Made by a program: the position numbers and the translations under genes. Shown in pieces: positions 53,549 through 63,762 of a stretch of 64,000 nucleotides of DNA. The number at the start of each line of letters is the position of its first letter. Within the stretch, counting starts at the first letter, position 1. The notes beneath the pieces are model-generated. The model had not been told where the DNA came from. It did no database searches and saw nothing but the letters and a program-made list of their open reading frames with translations. This DNA comes from Marinoscillum sp. (lineage in GTDB: Bacteria; Bacteroidota; Bacteroidia; Cytophagales; Cyclobacteriaceae): positions 1-64,000 of the forward strand of contig JAMWZA010000009.1 of NCBI GenBank assembly GCA_024305105.1. The letters are read 5' to 3'.

Positions 53549-54640
53549 ATGAGTGAAAAAATTTATCAGTTAGCCCTGGAGCTAATTCCAGGCATTGGGG
53601 ATGTGAACGCAAAAAATTTAATTGCATACTGCGGTTCTGCATCCAATATTTTCAAAGCCACATCTAAGAATCTGGAAAAAATCCCAGGTATTGGCCCTGA
53701 AAAAATACAGATCATTAAATCTTCAAAGTACCTAAAGGAATCTGAGCTCATCATCGATCAATGTACAAAGAAAGGCATTGATATTCATCACTTTACAGAC
53801 AGCTCCTACCCTACCAAACTCAAACAAGCAGTAGATGCTCCAAACATAATCTACTCCAAGGGAAAGATAAATGAGTGGCAGCGTGTACTAGCCATTGTAG
53901 GAACCCGAAATTCCACGGAATACGGTGAAGCTGTTGCCTCCAAAATTGTAGAAGATTGTAAAAGTCTGGATGTGGTTATCGTTAGTGGATTGGCCTATGG
54001 TATTGACATCACTTCTCACAGAGCAGCTCTAAGGAATAACATCCCGACCATTGGGGTACTGGCAGGCGGCTTAGATAAAATCTACCCTTCTATCCATAGA
54101 AAACAGGCAGAAGAAATGATCGAATCTGGAGGTTTAATTTCTGAAAATCCACCAGGAACTAAGCCCGAAGCACACTACTTCCCAGCACGAAATCGGATCA
54201 TAGCAGGAATGAGTGATGCAGTGATTGTAGTGGAAGCGGCCAAAAAGGGTGGTGCTCTAATTACTGCTAACATTGCTGATTCTTATAATAAACTCGTGTT
54301 TGCCATTCCCGGAGATTTGAGCAATAAGTATTCAGAGGGGTGCAATTACCTTATCAGAAACCAGAAAGCCCTCCTTTACACTGGAGTTAATGACCTGAAG
54401 TACCACCTCAACTGGGACGATGAACCGATGCCTGGGAATGAAAAACCAGACTATAGTGCTCTTTCTGAAGAAGATCAAAAAATTGCGTCTATCCTTTCCG
54501 AACACAAAACGGGTATTCCTATTGACGAACTGTCGTGGCGCACACAAATACCGGTCAACACATTGGCCAGTAACCTCTTAAATTTGGAGTTTCAGGGTTT
54601 AGTTAAATCCCTACCTGGTAAGAAATACAAACTACTTTAA
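53549..54640 (+). CDS. dprA: DNA processing protein DprA
   Basis: 363 residues. An N-terminal helix-hairpin-helix-like region (LIPGIGDVNAKNLIAYCGS, ...KIPGIGPEKIQIIK). The Rossmann-like DprA core (about 75-290) has AIVGTRNSTEYGEAVA, IVSGLAYGIDITSHRAAL, GVLAGGLDKIYPSIH, LISENPPGTKPEAHYFPARNRIIAGMS and GGALITANIADSYNK, as spans. C-terminal winged helix (about 300-363). It loads RecA on incoming single-stranded DNA during natural transformation. Overlaps the convergent SLC13 gene by 4 bases. Confidence 0.95.
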   Translation: MSEKIYQLALELIPGIGDVNAKNLIAYCGSASNIFKATSKNLEKIPGIGPEKIQIIKSSKYLKESELIIDQCTKKGIDIHHFTDSSYPTKLKQAVDAPNIIYSKGKINEWQRVLAIVGTRNSTEYGEAVASKIVEDCKSLDVVIVSGLAYGIDITSHRAALRNNIPTIGVLAGGLDKIYPSIHRKQAEEMIESGGLISENPPGTKPEAHYFPARNRIIAGMSDAVIVVEAAKKGGALITANIADSYNKLVFAIPGDLSNKYSEGCNYLIRNQKALLYTGVNDLKYHLNWDDEPMPGNEKPDYSALSEEDQKIASILSEHKTGIPIDELSWRTQIPVNTLASNLLNLEFQGLVKSLPGKKYKLL

Positions 54641-56433
54641 AAAGGATATAAAACTGGGATCAACAAAGTTGCCAAAATCCAAAAAAGAAGATTTAAACCA
54701 AACCCCACTTTAAAGAAATCCCCAAACTTGTATTGACCAGCACTATAAACCATAGTGTTCGTTTGATATCCAATAGGAGTCATAAAACTCGCAGAAGCTG
54801 CGATCATCACCGCAATCATAAATGGATATGGACTCAACTCCATCTCAGATGCAGTGGTAATTGCAATTGGCGTAAGTAGTGCGGCAGAAGCATTATTACT
54901 CATCACTTCAGTAAGCAGTGAAGTAAGCAAATAGAGGCCCGAAAGTATCACCACTGGACCAAACTGCCCGAGATTACTTAACAGACCATCTGCAACCATC
55001 GCTGCAAGCCCACTTCGATCCATAGCTATGCCAAGACTGAGCGCTCCCGCTAATAAAAAAATAATTTTCCATTCAATCGACTCATGGACTTCACGCATGG
55101 TAATTGTCTTTGACAAAACAAGAACAACCGTACCCAACAAGGTGGCTATTGGAATTGAAAGCAGATTAAATGAAGAAATTAAGATTACTCCGATAATCAC
55201 TGATAATACTGTGAGAAACTTTTTCTTGTTAAAATCAATCAACCCTTCTTCGGACAAGACGATAAAAGGACTCCTTTGGGTCATCTCTTGTCTCTTTAGG
55301 TTGTTCAGCCGATGAGTTTTGATCTCGGTTAACAGAATATCACCCGCGTTGAGCTTAACCTCATGTAGGTCTTCGTGAACCACGTTTTCATGATGCATTA
55401 TTGCTAAAGGAATCGCACGGTATCTTCTTCTAAAGTCCATTTCACGCAGATTCTTACCTTCAAATTCTGATCCCGAAGTGATGACCAACTCCAATATGGA
55501 CGTATCGCCACGCTGAATTTCACTTTGATTTAATCGAACCGCATCTGTATTAAAGTTTACTTTTAGTCTGTCACGTAGCGCTTTCATTTTCTCCACATCA
55601 CATCTAAGCTTTAAGGTATCTCCAGATCTGATCACAAAATCACCAGCTGGCAAAGTAAATAGATTGCCATTCCTACGAATTTCAATCACATCAATTGAAA
55701 GCTCCGTCACTAAAATAGAATCCATTATGCGTTGACCAACAAACTCTGATTCCGTCAAGACTTCTATTTCTGAGATATAATCTCGCATCCCAAACTTTTG
55801 ATTCAAATCTGAATTAGAAATCCGGTCTGGCAACAGTTTTTTTCCAAATAGAAATATGTAAACAGCTCCGACGACTACAAATACCAACCCAATTGGTGCG
55901 CTTAAGAAAAGAGGAAATTCTTCCATTCCATTCTCCATCGCTATACCATTAACTAACATATTAGTAGAAGTACCAATCATGGTGCACATTCCCCCAAAAA
56001 TGGAGGCATAGGACAAAGGAATTAACAGCTTTGATGGACTATATCCTGATAAATTGGCAACACTAATCATCACAGGGATAAACATCGCCACAATTGGCGT
56101 ATTATTAATAAATGCCGAAACCAACCCAACAAATACCATCATAATCAGAATCCCCAAATTGAAATTCTTCTTAAAAATAGGACCTAAATAAGGACCAATC
56201 CGCTGTAATGAGCCGGTTTTGAGTAATGAATAACTCAATACAAACATGAATGCCACGGTAATTGCAGCAGGATTACTGAACCCAGACAAACCCTCTTCTG
56301 GAGAGATCACTCCAGTAGCTGTCAATGAAACCAGGATTAAAATTCCCACGAGATCTATGGAAAGCCATTCGGTTGCAAAGAGAATCAATGCACCAATTAT
56401 GACGGCAAGAACTATGATCTGATCAACACTCAT
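54637..56433 (-). CDS. SLC13/DASS-family transporter with two TrkA-C domains
   Basis: 598 residues. Membrane halves (about 1-195 and 395-598) hold about 12 TM helices. The helix-hairpin motif MIGTSTNMLVNG is seen in the first half and LTEVMSNNASAALLTPIA in the second, as in the CitMHS/DASS group. Two RCK_C (TrkA-C) domains lie between (about 215-385; SDLNQKFGMRDYISEIEVL, GSEFEGKNLREMDFRRRY). It imports anions such as sulfate or dicarboxylates with Na+; the substrate cannot be told. It directly follows the HMG-CoA lyase-like gene with no gap. Confidence 0.9.
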   Translation of the reverse strand: MSVDQIIVLAVIIGALILFATEWLSIDLVGILILVSLTATGVISPEEGLSGFSNPAAITVAFMFVLSYSLLKTGSLQRIGPYLGPIFKKNFNLGILIMMVFVGLVSAFINNTPIVAMFIPVMISVANLSGYSPSKLLIPLSYASIFGGMCTMIGTSTNMLVNGIAMENGMEEFPLFLSAPIGLVFVVVGAVYIFLFGKKLLPDRISNSDLNQKFGMRDYISEIEVLTESEFVGQRIMDSILVTELSIDVIEIRRNGNLFTLPAGDFVIRSGDTLKLRCDVEKMKALRDRLKVNFNTDAVRLNQSEIQRGDTSILELVITSGSEFEGKNLREMDFRRRYRAIPLAIMHHENVVHEDLHEVKLNAGDILLTEIKTHRLNNLKRQEMTQRSPFIVLSEEGLIDFNKKKFLTVLSVIIGVILISSFNLLSIPIATLLGTVVLVLSKTITMREVHESIEWKIIFLLAGALSLGIAMDRSGLAAMVADGLLSNLGQFGPVVILSGLYLLTSLLTEVMSNNASAALLTPIAITTASEMELSPYPFMIAVMIAASASFMTPIGYQTNTMVYSAGQYKFGDFFKVGFGLNLLFWILATLLIPVLYPF

Positions 56434-57282
56434 CTAATTCAGAAATATTTTATTCGAAAGTACGAGACACGCGTCAAACTGCTCTTCATCTATTGTTAAC
56501 TCTACTCCCAGACCTTTAATTGTCTCAAGGATAGTTTCTGTAGCCATATTACCAACAAGCTCATCTTTGGCCATTGGACAACCCCCATACCCTCGAATGG
56601 CTCCATCTATTCTTCTACAGCCTCCACCCATTGCAGCCTTTACTTTCTCAGCAGCTGAATTGGGATTGGAATGCAGATGAGCACCAAACTCAATGTGTGG
56701 GAATTTAGGAATCAGCGTTTGGAACAGTGGCGTAATGAGCTCCGCAGTAGAAACGCCTATAGTATCTGAAAGCGACACCACATCGATTTCCATTTGATCT
56801 AGTCGATCCACAAACTGACCAACATAATCCAACTCGTACGGATCACCATAAGGATTTCCAAAACCCATGGACAAGTATACAACTAATGTCTTATCATCTG
56901 ATTGACAGATGTCTTGAATTTCAGCCAGATTATCAAAAGCAACCTCAATAGAGCGATTTGTATTCCTCTGCTGGAAGGTCTCCGACAATGATAACGGATA
57001 ACCCAGGTATTGAATCTCCGAAAAATCAGAAGCTATTTCAGCTCCTTTCACATTGGCGACAATAGCCAGTAGTTTTGAGTTAGTGCTCCCCAGCTCCAAT
57101 CCATCCAATACTTCAGCAGTATCTCTCATCTGTGGAATGGCTTTGGGTGATACGAAACTCCCAAAATCAATGGTATCAAACCCAACTTTGAGTAATTGGT
57201 TGATGTATTCCACCTTCAATTCTGTGGGTACAAAATCATGCAAACCTTGCATCGCATCTCTTGGGCACTCGATTATCTTCAT
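56434..57282 (-). CDS. Hydroxymethylglutaryl-CoA lyase family protein
   Basis: 282 residues, HMGL-like TIM barrel. The N-terminal motif ECPRDAMQGLHDFVP supplies the conserved Arg-Asp. HLHSNPNSAAEKV carries the metal-binding HxH. The C-terminal signature region GCRRIDGAIRGYGGCPMAKDELVGN includes the catalytic Cys loop GGCPMA, cited as a span. It cleaves HMG-CoA to acetoacetate and acetyl-CoA in leucine breakdown. The first motif reads ECPRDAMQG rather than VGPRDGLQN, so another member of the family is possible. First gene of a pair with the SLC13 transporter. Confidence 0.88.
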   Translation of the reverse strand: MKIIECPRDAMQGLHDFVPTELKVEYINQLLKVGFDTIDFGSFVSPKAIPQMRDTAEVLDGLELGSTNSKLLAIVANVKGAEIASDFSEIQYLGYPLSLSETFQQRNTNRSIEVAFDNLAEIQDICQSDDKTLVVYLSMGFGNPYGDPYELDYVGQFVDRLDQMEIDVVSLSDTIGVSTAELITPLFQTLIPKFPHIEFGAHLHSNPNSAAEKVKAAMGGGCRRIDGAIRGYGGCPMAKDELVGNMATETILETIKGLGVELTIDEEQFDACLVLSNKIFLN

Positions 57283-57397
57283 CTCCTTAATGTTGTTGAA
57301 ACAAGCTTCATACGATCAATATTGATCCTAGATATTTCTCAATAATTACATGGAGCATCAAGCTCATCTCATGGGGCTACAGTTTGCCACAAATATA

Positions 57398-58354
57398 TCA
57401 GAAAAGAGCTTTAGCAATACGTTGTACTGAATCGGATTTACCCATTGAGTAATAATGCAAAACTGGCACGCCAGCTTCCATCAGTTCTTTGGATTGCTGA
57501 ATGCCCCACTCGATCCCCACTTCCTTCACCGCCTTGTTGTTTTCACACTTCACTATCTCATTGTACAACGCATCGGGAATATCGATATGAAAAATACTCG
57601 GCAAGATAGTCATGTGATTTTTGGTAGTTATTGGTTTCAAACCCGGGATGATTGGCACATTGATACCCGCTTGCTTACACTTCTCTACGAATTCAAAGTA
57701 TTTGGAATTATCAAAAAACATCTGCGTAACAATGTATTCGGCACCACGATCAACTTTTTGCTTCAAATATTTTAAATCAGACATTAAGTTAGGAGCTTCA
57801 AAATGCTTTTCCGGATATCCAGCCACTCCAATACAGAAATTTGTAGGAACTGCATTTTGCAACTCTTCATCCAGGTATCCACCTTCATTCATACCCATCA
57901 CCTGATTGACCAAATCAATGGCATACGCATTGCCATCTGGTTCCGGCTTGAAGGTTTTCTCTTCAGCGATACTATCACCTCTTAATACCAACACATTGTC
58001 GATACCCAAAAAATTAAGATCAATCAACGCGTTTTCCGTTTCCTCTTTGGTAAACCCACCACAAATAATGTGTGGTACCGGATCTACTTCATACCTGTTT
58101 TTGATAGCCGCACAAATACCGACAGTCCCAGGTCGTTTACGAATCGTTTTCTTCTCCAACAACCCATTGCCACGATTCTTGTAAACATACTCTTCCCGGT
58201 GATAAGTCACGTCAATAAATGGTGGCTTAAACTCCATTAATGGATCTATATGTCCAAATAGCGAATCAATACTGTCACCCTTTTTTGGAGGAATAATCTC
58301 CAGTGAAAATAACGTATTACCCTTGGCTGCTTTTATATGTTCAGTAACTCTCAT
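57398..58354 (-). CDS. metF: Methylenetetrahydrofolate reductase
   Basis: 318 residues. FAD-binding TIM barrel: SLEIIPPKKGDSIDSLF (catalytic Glu), FIDVTYHREEYVYK, RKRPGTVGICAAIKNRYEVDPVPHIICGGF and NVLVLRGDS, VTQMFFDN and IIPGLKPITTKNHM, as spans. It makes 5-methyl-THF, the methyl donor for MetH encoded just upstream (45-base gap). It is the last gene of the SAM-I-controlled methionine operon. Confidence 0.96.
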   Translation of the reverse strand: MRVTEHIKAAKGNTLFSLEIIPPKKGDSIDSLFGHIDPLMEFKPPFIDVTYHREEYVYKNRGNGLLEKKTIRKRPGTVGICAAIKNRYEVDPVPHIICGGFTKEETENALIDLNFLGIDNVLVLRGDSIAEEKTFKPEPDGNAYAIDLVNQVMGMNEGGYLDEELQNAVPTNFCIGVAGYPEKHFEAPNLMSDLKYLKQKVDRGAEYIVTQMFFDNSKYFEFVEKCKQAGINVPIIPGLKPITTKNHMTILPSIFHIDIPDALYNEIVKCENNKAVKEVGIEWGIQQSKELMEAGVPVLHYYSMGKSDSVQRIAKALF

Positions 58355-58399
58355 TTTTCAATTTTCGATAAGCGTGTGATGGGTCTATTGTTGTCTTTG

Positions 58400-61096
58400 T
58401 TAATAACCGAGGTTTGGGGCCAACCACTTTTCAATTGATTTAATATCCAGTTGTTTCCTTTTGGCATAGTCTTCTATCTGATCCTTATAAACTTTTCCTA
58501 AACCAAAATATTTGGACTCAGGATGCGAAAAGTAAAAACCACTGACAGAAGAAGCTGGATACATCGCCATGCTTTCGGTCAGCTCCACACCGATATGTTC
58601 TTTTGCTTGTAAAAGGTTAAACAATATCGGCTTTTCGGTGTGATCAGGACATGCCGGATAACCCGGAGCGGGTCTTATGCCTCGATACTTTTCCTTGATC
58701 AAGTCATCGTTGCCCAGGGTTTCTTCGTTTGCATACCCCCATAGTTCCTTTCGGACCTTTTCATGCATCATTTCAGCCAGTGCCTCAGCAAATCGGTCAG
58801 CAATTGCTTTTACCAGGATGGAATTGTAATCATCATGCTCTTCTTCAAACTTCCTGGCCAGCTCTTGCGCTCCGAAAACTGATACGGCAAACCCTCCCAA
58901 ATGATCTTGTTTTCCAGAATCTGCTGGAGCAACAAAATCGGACAAATTCAAATTAGGTAAGCCACTTCCTTTTTTACCTTGCTGTCTTAAGAAACAGAAT
59001 TTGGTCCCATCTGCTAACACTACATCTTCGCCATCGGCATTTGCTGGCCATATTCCCACTACCGCCTTAGCTTGAAGCATATTTTGCGCTATCATCTTAT
59101 CGATCATCGCATTTGCTTCATCATAGAGTTTCTTTGCCTCTGCTCCAATGGTTGGGTTTTCAAATATCCGAGGATACTTCCCTTTAAGCATCCAGGTAGA
59201 AAAGAATGGCGTCCAGTCGATATAGTCTCTGAGCTCGCTCAATGATACTTTATCGAACACTTCTACCCCAGTCATTTGGGGGGCAGGCGGAGTGTACTTC
59301 GCCCAATCGATCTTGACTTTATTTGATTTGGCAAGAGCCAACGAAACATGCGCCTTTTCCGACCTTCGGTTTTGGTGATTATCCCGTAGCTCTATATACT
59401 CCTCCGTTATTCTGGAAAGAAGTGCATCTTTCCTGGTGCCCAGCAGATCCGAAGAAACACCCACGCTTTTAGAGGCATCCAGTACGTGAATGACTGGCCC
59501 CTCATATTTAGGTGCTATTTTAACGGCAGTGTGAACTCTGCTCGTAGTAGCACCACCAATCAATAAAGGCGTCTTTAGTTCTCGTCGCTGCATTTCTTCG
59601 GCCACATGAACCATCTCATCCAATGAAGGCGTAATCAATCCGCTCAAACCAATGATGTCCGCTTTCTCCTTCTCTGCCTCCTCCAATATTTTTTCTGCCG
59701 GGACCATTACGCCAAGATCCACTATATCGTAGTTGTTACATGCCAGCACTACGCCAACGATATTTTTCCCGATATCGTGAACATCTCCTTTTACGGTCGC
59801 TAGCAATATCTTTCCCTTACTGCTTTTGGTATCCCCAGACCTCCTTTTCTCTTCCTCCAAAAATGGAATGAGATAAGCCACGGATTTTTTCATTACCCGG
59901 GCACTCTTCACCACTTGCGGTAAGAACATTTTTCCTGAGCCAAATAAATCGCCTACCACGTTCATTCCATCCATTAATGGTCCTTCAATCACGTGAAGTG
60001 GTTTATCGTATTGTTGACGTGCCTCCTCTGTATCATCTTCTATATGGTCTACTATGCCTTTGACCAGTGCGTGCCTCAATCGCTCCTCTACAGTACCTTT
60101 ACGCCATTCGTTGTCTTCTACCTTGACTTTCCCTTTGCTTTTTACATTTTCCGCCAGTGCCAGGAGTCGCTCGGTTGCATCACTCCTGCGATTGAGCAAC
60201 ACGTCCTCTACATGCTCTAATAAATCTTTTGGAATTTCATCATACACTTCGATCATCCCGGCATTGACAATCCCCATGTCCATTCCGGACTGAATGCCAT
60301 GATACAAAAATGCAGAGTGCATTGCCTCGCGAACTGCATTGTTTCCTCTAAAAGAGAAAGACACATTGCTTACTCCACCGCTGACTTTTGCTCCGGGAAG
60401 GTTTTCCTTAATCCACTTAGTGGCTTTGAAGAAGTCAACGGCATAGTTGTCATGGTCGCTGATACCCGTAGCTACTGGAAAAATATTCGGGTCAAAAATG
60501 ATGTCTCCCGGATTGAATCCCACTTGCTTTACCAGCAAATCGTAAGACCGCTTACAAATACTGATTCTTCGCTCATACGTATCTGCCTGTCCATCTTCAT
60601 CAAAGGCCATCACCACTACAGCAGCCCCATATTGACGTACTTTATTGGCTTGATATAAAAATGGCTCCTCTCCTTCCTTCAATGAGATCGAGTTGACCAC
60701 ACCTTTTCCTTGAATGCACTGCAGTCCAGCCTCAATGATCTCCCATTTCGAGGAATCGATCATGATAGGAATACGAGCAATTTCCGGCTCTGAAGCAATG
60801 AGATGCAAAAACTTCACCATTGCAGCCTTACCGTCCAACATGCCTTCATCCATATTGACATCCAGAATCTGGGCACCACTTCTTACCTGGTCCAGCGCTA
60901 CTTCTAAGGCTGTATCATATTGCTCCTCCAGTATCAACCGCTTAAACCTGGCAGATCCCGTCACGTTGGTCCGCTCACCCACATTGACAAAATTGGTCTC
61001 ACGAGTTACCACCAGTGGCTCAAGACCAGAGAGCTTTAGGGTATAGTCGACAGTTAATTGTCGACGGTCAATAGCTGATTTTGCTTTTTCACTCAT
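58400..61096 (-). CDS. metH: Methionine synthase, C-terminal part (pterin, B12 and activation domains)
   Basis: 898 residues, equivalent to E. coli MetH from about residue 335 on. Pterin-binding domain from about 20 ([19 protein letters not shown]). Cap and cobalamin-binding domain with [19 protein letters not shown] (His ligand of B12) at about 437. AdoMet-binding activation domain from about 600 with [18 protein letters not shown]. The first 18 residues ([14 protein letters not shown]) are partly coded by a 7-bp-periodic repeat that flanks the upstream four-helix-bundle gene. The homocysteine domain is in a separate gene (61449-62480); together they total 1241 residues, full MetH length. 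Overlaps the four-helix gene by 4 bases. Confidence 0.93.
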   Translation of the reverse strand: MSEKAKSAIDRRQLTVDYTLKLSGLEPLVVTRETNFVNVGERTNVTGSARFKRLILEEQYDTALEVALDQVRSGAQILDVNMDEGMLDGKAAMVKFLHLIASEPEIARIPIMIDSSKWEIIEAGLQCIQGKGVVNSISLKEGEEPFLYQANKVRQYGAAVVVMAFDEDGQADTYERRISICKRSYDLLVKQVGFNPGDIIFDPNIFPVATGISDHDNYAVDFFKATKWIKENLPGAKVSGGVSNVSFSFRGNNAVREAMHSAFLYHGIQSGMDMGIVNAGMIEVYDEIPKDLLEHVEDVLLNRRSDATERLLALAENVKSKGKVKVEDNEWRKGTVEERLRHALVKGIVDHIEDDTEEARQQYDKPLHVIEGPLMDGMNVVGDLFGSGKMFLPQVVKSARVMKKSVAYLIPFLEEEKRRSGDTKSSKGKILLATVKGDVHDIGKNIVGVVLACNNYDIVDLGVMVPAEKILEEAEKEKADIIGLSGLITPSLDEMVHVAEEMQRRELKTPLLIGGATTSRVHTAVKIAPKYEGPVIHVLDASKSVGVSSDLLGTRKDALLSRITEEYIELRDNHQNRRSEKAHVSLALAKSNKVKIDWAKYTPPAPQMTGVEVFDKVSLSELRDYIDWTPFFSTWMLKGKYPRIFENPTIGAEAKKLYDEANAMIDKMIAQNMLQAKAVVGIWPANADGEDVVLADGTKFCFLRQQGKKGSGLPNLNLSDFVAPADSGKQDHLGGFAVSVFGAQELARKFEEEHDDYNSILVKAIADRFAEALAEMMHEKVRKELWGYANEETLGNDDLIKEKYRGIRPAPGYPACPDHTEKPILFNLLQAKEHIGVELTESMAMYPASSVSGFYFSHPESKYFGLGKVYKDQIEDYAKRKQLDIKSIEKWLAPNLGY
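61042..61079. repeat. 7-bp-periodic flank, left side of the four-helix-bundle element
   Basis: AGTCGAC, AGTTAAT, TGTCGAC, GGTCAAT and AGCTGAT run in steps of 7 from 61045. An inverted counterpart lies at 61461-61492. It encodes the N-terminal residues of the C-terminal MetH part. Confidence 0.6.
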
Positions 61097-61446
61097 TTCA
61101 AACTATTCCTTAAGGCCTGAATCATTTTAATAATTTCTTCTAGCTCGTTGTACATTCTTAAAAAATCTTCCTCAGGGACAATCCCCCTTTTCTTACCTAT
61201 ATGCAAACATCCAACTACCTCTATTCCAGAACGCAGCGAAATTCCTAAAAATCGCGCGAACTCCTTATTGCTTTGCCCTGTAGAACCTTCGGCTATATTA
61301 AGCGAAATAGAATCACCTGCTCTTTTCATTTGTGATGACAAGGCAAACTTCTCATTGTCTGGAAATTTTTTAATGAGTCTGTCAATTTCCAAAGTAAATT
61401 CCAGTGAGCGTTGCCACACTTTAAGATTTTCAAATTTGAATGCCAT
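61093..61446 (-). CDS. Four-helix-bundle protein (S23/IVS type)
   Basis: 117 residues. A TIGR02436/S23-like protein: [61 protein letters not shown] and [17 protein letters not shown] mark the four helices. First described as encoded in 23S rRNA intervening sequences; widespread in Bacteroidota as small stand-alone genes with no proven role. Here it sits between the two metH parts, 2 bases after one and overlapping the other by 4 bases, so it must be co-transcribed with them. The repeats on both sides suggest insertion as a unit. Confidence 0.92.
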   Translation of the reverse strand: MAFKFENLKVWQRSLEFTLEIDRLIKKFPDNEKFALSSQMKRAGDSISLNIAEGSTGQSNKEFARFLGISLRSGIEVVGCLHIGKKRGIVPEEDFLRMYNELEEIIKMIQALRNSLK

Positions 61447-61448
61447 CT

Positions 61449-62480
61449 TTAAAAATTCTCGTCTATGGACTGTGGACTATCGACTAATAACTGCCGAGGC
61501 GCATATCGCCGAGTCCGCTCCGCAATCTCCTTAATATGCTCTGGTGTAGTTCCGCAGCAGCCTCCCAATATGTTGATATAATTTTGTTTTAGGTATTCTT
61601 CCACCTCATCACCCATTTGTTCTGGTGTCTGATCATACTCACCAAATTCATTTGGCAGTCCGGCATTGGGGTGTGCACTTACCAAAAAGTTTGCTTTTTC
61701 AGAGAGTGTCTGCAAGTACGGTCTGAGCTGACTGGCTCCCAGCGCACAGTTAAGACCTACGCTCAGTAGTGGCATGTGTGAAATGGAAATCAAAAATGCT
61801 TCCGTGGTTTGACCAGAAAGGGTTCTTCCAGAAGCATCTGTGATCGTTCCTGAAACCATGATGGGCACATTCACTCCACGTTCGGCACATTCCTCATCCA
61901 CAGCCATGAGTGCAGCCTTAGCATTCAGTGTATCAAAAACAGTCTCCACAAGTAGGATATCAGAACCTCCATCCAACAACGCCCTGACCTGTAGTCGATA
62001 GGCATCTTTGAGCTGCTCAAAAGTCACCGCTCGAAATCCCGGGTCATTGACATCAGGAGATAAGCTTGCCGTACGGTTGGTTGGCCCAATAGATCCCGCC
62101 ACAAACCTGGGTTTATCTGGTTCTTTTGCGGTGAATTCGTCCGCTACTTCTTTCGCGATTTTGGCAGAATCAAAATTGATTTTATATACCCAATATTCTG
62201 TATTCAGGCCATAGTCTGCCTGTGCAATGGTGGTACCGCTAAAGGTATTGGTCTCTACGATATCTGCCCCAGCCGCAAAATACTCGGCATGGATTTCCTT
62301 AATAATATCTGGTCGTGTAATCGAGAGTAAATCATTGTTCCCCTTCAGTGGAGATTCATGATCCTTCAGTTCGTCGTTTCGAAAATCTTCTTCCGTAAGC
62401 TTATGCCGCTGAATCATGGTACCCATGGCACCATCCAAAATCAATACTCTTTCCCTGGCTATTTCTAATAGCTTGCTCAT
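61449..62480 (-). CDS. metH: Methionine synthase, homocysteine S-methyltransferase part
   Basis: 343 residues, the N-terminal zinc/homocysteine domain of Met[23 protein letters not shown] starts the barrel; VETNTFSGT follows. The zinc Cys ligands are in GLNCALGA and in [13 protein letters not shown] near the end. The natural domain ends at about TRRYAPRQ; the last 15 residues ([13 protein letters not shown]) are encoded by the 7-bp-periodic repeat next to the four-helix-bundle gene. First gene of the operon. The SAM-I riboswitch ends 55 bases upstream. Confidence 0.93.
   Translation of the reverse strand: MSKLLEIARERVLILDGAMGTMIQRHKLTEEDFRNDELKDHESPLKGNNDLLSITRPDIIKEIHAEYFAAGADIVETNTFSGTTIAQADYGLNTEYWVYKINFDSAKIAKEVADEFTAKEPDKPRFVAGSIGPTNRTASLSPDVNDPGFRAVTFEQLKDAYRLQVRALLDGGSDILLVETVFDTLNAKAALMAVDEECAERGVNVPIMVSGTITDASGRTLSGQTTEAFLISISHMPLLSVGLNCALGASQLRPYLQTLSEKANFLVSAHPNAGLPNEFGEYDQTPEQMGDEVEEYLKQNYINILGGCCGTTPEHIKEIAERTRRYAPRQLLVDSPQSIDENF
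61461..61492. repeat. 7-bp-periodic flank, right side of the four-helix-bundle element
   Basis: On the minus strand AGTTATT, AGTCGAT, AGTCCAC, AGTCCAT run in steps of 7. It is the inverted counterpart of 61042-61079. It encodes the last residues of the N-terminal MetH part. Confidence 0.6.
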
Positions 62481-62534
62481 CTCTATTCTTCGTTAAGCAC
62501 ATTTTAGGGAGAAAGGTATCTGTAGAGTGGATTA

Positions 62535-62672
62535 CTTATCTCTTCATGACACTTACCGAAGCTGAGATCAGCAAAAGCAGGTCACGATGGGAAGTGGCAC
62601 CGAAATTCTGACATGGTCAGAAAAGGTTGCCAAGGCTTCAAAGGGCCCAATCCCTCAGCCTTTCTCGATAAA
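62535..62672 (-). ncRNA. SAM-I (S-box) riboswitch
   Basis: On the minus strand the leader reads TTTATCGAGAAAGGCTGAGG, then GATTGGGCCC, TTTGAAGCCTTGGCAACC, a hairpin TTCTGACCATGTCAGAA, then GGTGCCACTTCC, a short stem-loop (TGATCTCAGCTTCGG region) and AGAGATAAG. The core AxAGGxxGAGGGAxxGGCCC / GAAxCCxxGGCAACC / GGTGCxAxTTCC and the closing P1 (TTATC with GATAAG) match the SAM-I consensus as I know it. It should turn off the metH-metF operon when S-adenosylmethionine is plentiful. No strong terminator stem is obvious after P1, so control may act on translation or a weak attenuator. Confidence 0.9.
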
Positions 62673-62759
62673 TGTGGATGCAAATATACACGCCAATTCA
62701 TAGAATAAAAATCAACTTTTATCAGTTCCCGTGTTCTTAAAAATTTAATTTTACAAGGA

Positions 62760-63665
62760 ATGAGACTTGCCGCAATCGATATTGGCTCTAACGCCATCCG
62801 TCTACAGATTACCAAAGTGATCGAATACGATAAGTTGATCACTTTCAAGAAATTACAATATGTCCGATTCCCCTTGCGACTGGGGCAGGATGTGTTTGCC
62901 AATAAACAGATCAGCGAATACAATCAGGAACGATTCATTAAACTCATGAGCGCTTACAAAACACTCCTGGACCTCTACCAGGTGGATCACTACTATGGCT
63001 GTGCCACCTCTGCCATGCGTGAATCAAAAAATGGTAAGGAACTCGCACAACGCGCCTGGGATGAGTTGGGATTGAAAATCAACATTATTACAGGAATGAA
63101 AGAGGCTGAGATGATCAACTCAGTGATTAGCCTGGACCTGGATGACAAAATCTATCTGCATGTGGATGTGGGTGGTGGAAGTACCGAGCTCAATTTTTAT
63201 TACAAGCAAAAAAAAGTCGCCTCGAAATCATTCAAAATAGGGTCGGTCCGAAGGTTGGAACATCATGATTCTCCCAAAGTATGGAGCGAAATAGAAAAGT
63301 GGGTAAAAGGAGAGCTCAAGGGTCACAAAGAAAAAGTAACAGCTATTGGCACCGGAGGTAACATCAACAAAATCTATGAATTATCGCCACGTGCCCGAAA
63401 GCGAAAAATCAGTCTGGAAAACATCATGCGTGTGCAAGATTATCTGAGAAACCTCACCATGGACGAGCTACTCAATAGACTCCAACTGAACCCTGACCGG
63501 GCGGATGTGATCGTGCCCGCTTCGGAAATATATGTGCATGCGATGATGGCCGCTAAAGCTAAAACCATGATGGTACCGGATGTGGGACTAAAAGACGGAA
63601 TCAACTATTTCTTGTTTGAGAAGTATTATAAAAACAGAGGTAAAATCTTTGTGAAGAATAGCTAA
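62760..63665 (+). CDS. Ppx/GppA-family phosphatase
   Basis: 301 residues, ASKHA fold. Phosphate-1 loop AAIDIGSNAIRLQI at the N terminus, YYGCATSAMRESKNG, catalytic-Glu region GMKEAEMINSVI, and the second phosphate loop VDVGGGSTELNF, then IGTGGNINKIYEL. It hydrolyses polyphosphate or (p)ppGpp. It lacks the C-terminal HD domain of longer enzymes. ATG 62760. Divergent from the methionine operon. Confidence 0.93.
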   Translation: MRLAAIDIGSNAIRLQITKVIEYDKLITFKKLQYVRFPLRLGQDVFANKQISEYNQERFIKLMSAYKTLLDLYQVDHYYGCATSAMRESKNGKELAQRAWDELGLKINIITGMKEAEMINSVISLDLDDKIYLHVDVGGGSTELNFYYKQKKVASKSFKIGSVRRLEHHDSPKVWSEIEKWVKGELKGHKEKVTAIGTGGNINKIYELSPRARKRKISLENIMRVQDYLRNLTMDELLNRLQLNPDRADVIVPASEIYVHAMMAAKAKTMMVPDVGLKDGINYFLFEKYYKNRGKIFVKNS

Positions 63666-63762
63666 TGTATCTGATGGCACTCCTATTCATTTAATCACTC
63701 ACCATGATCTAATTAATTCGACTAAAAACGGCCTACACATTTTCAAAACCTATTTTTACAAT

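Noticed and set aside
62582-62923. Minus-strand frame of 113 codons
   Set aside because: It overlaps the SAM-I riboswitch and the start of ppx; explained by these.
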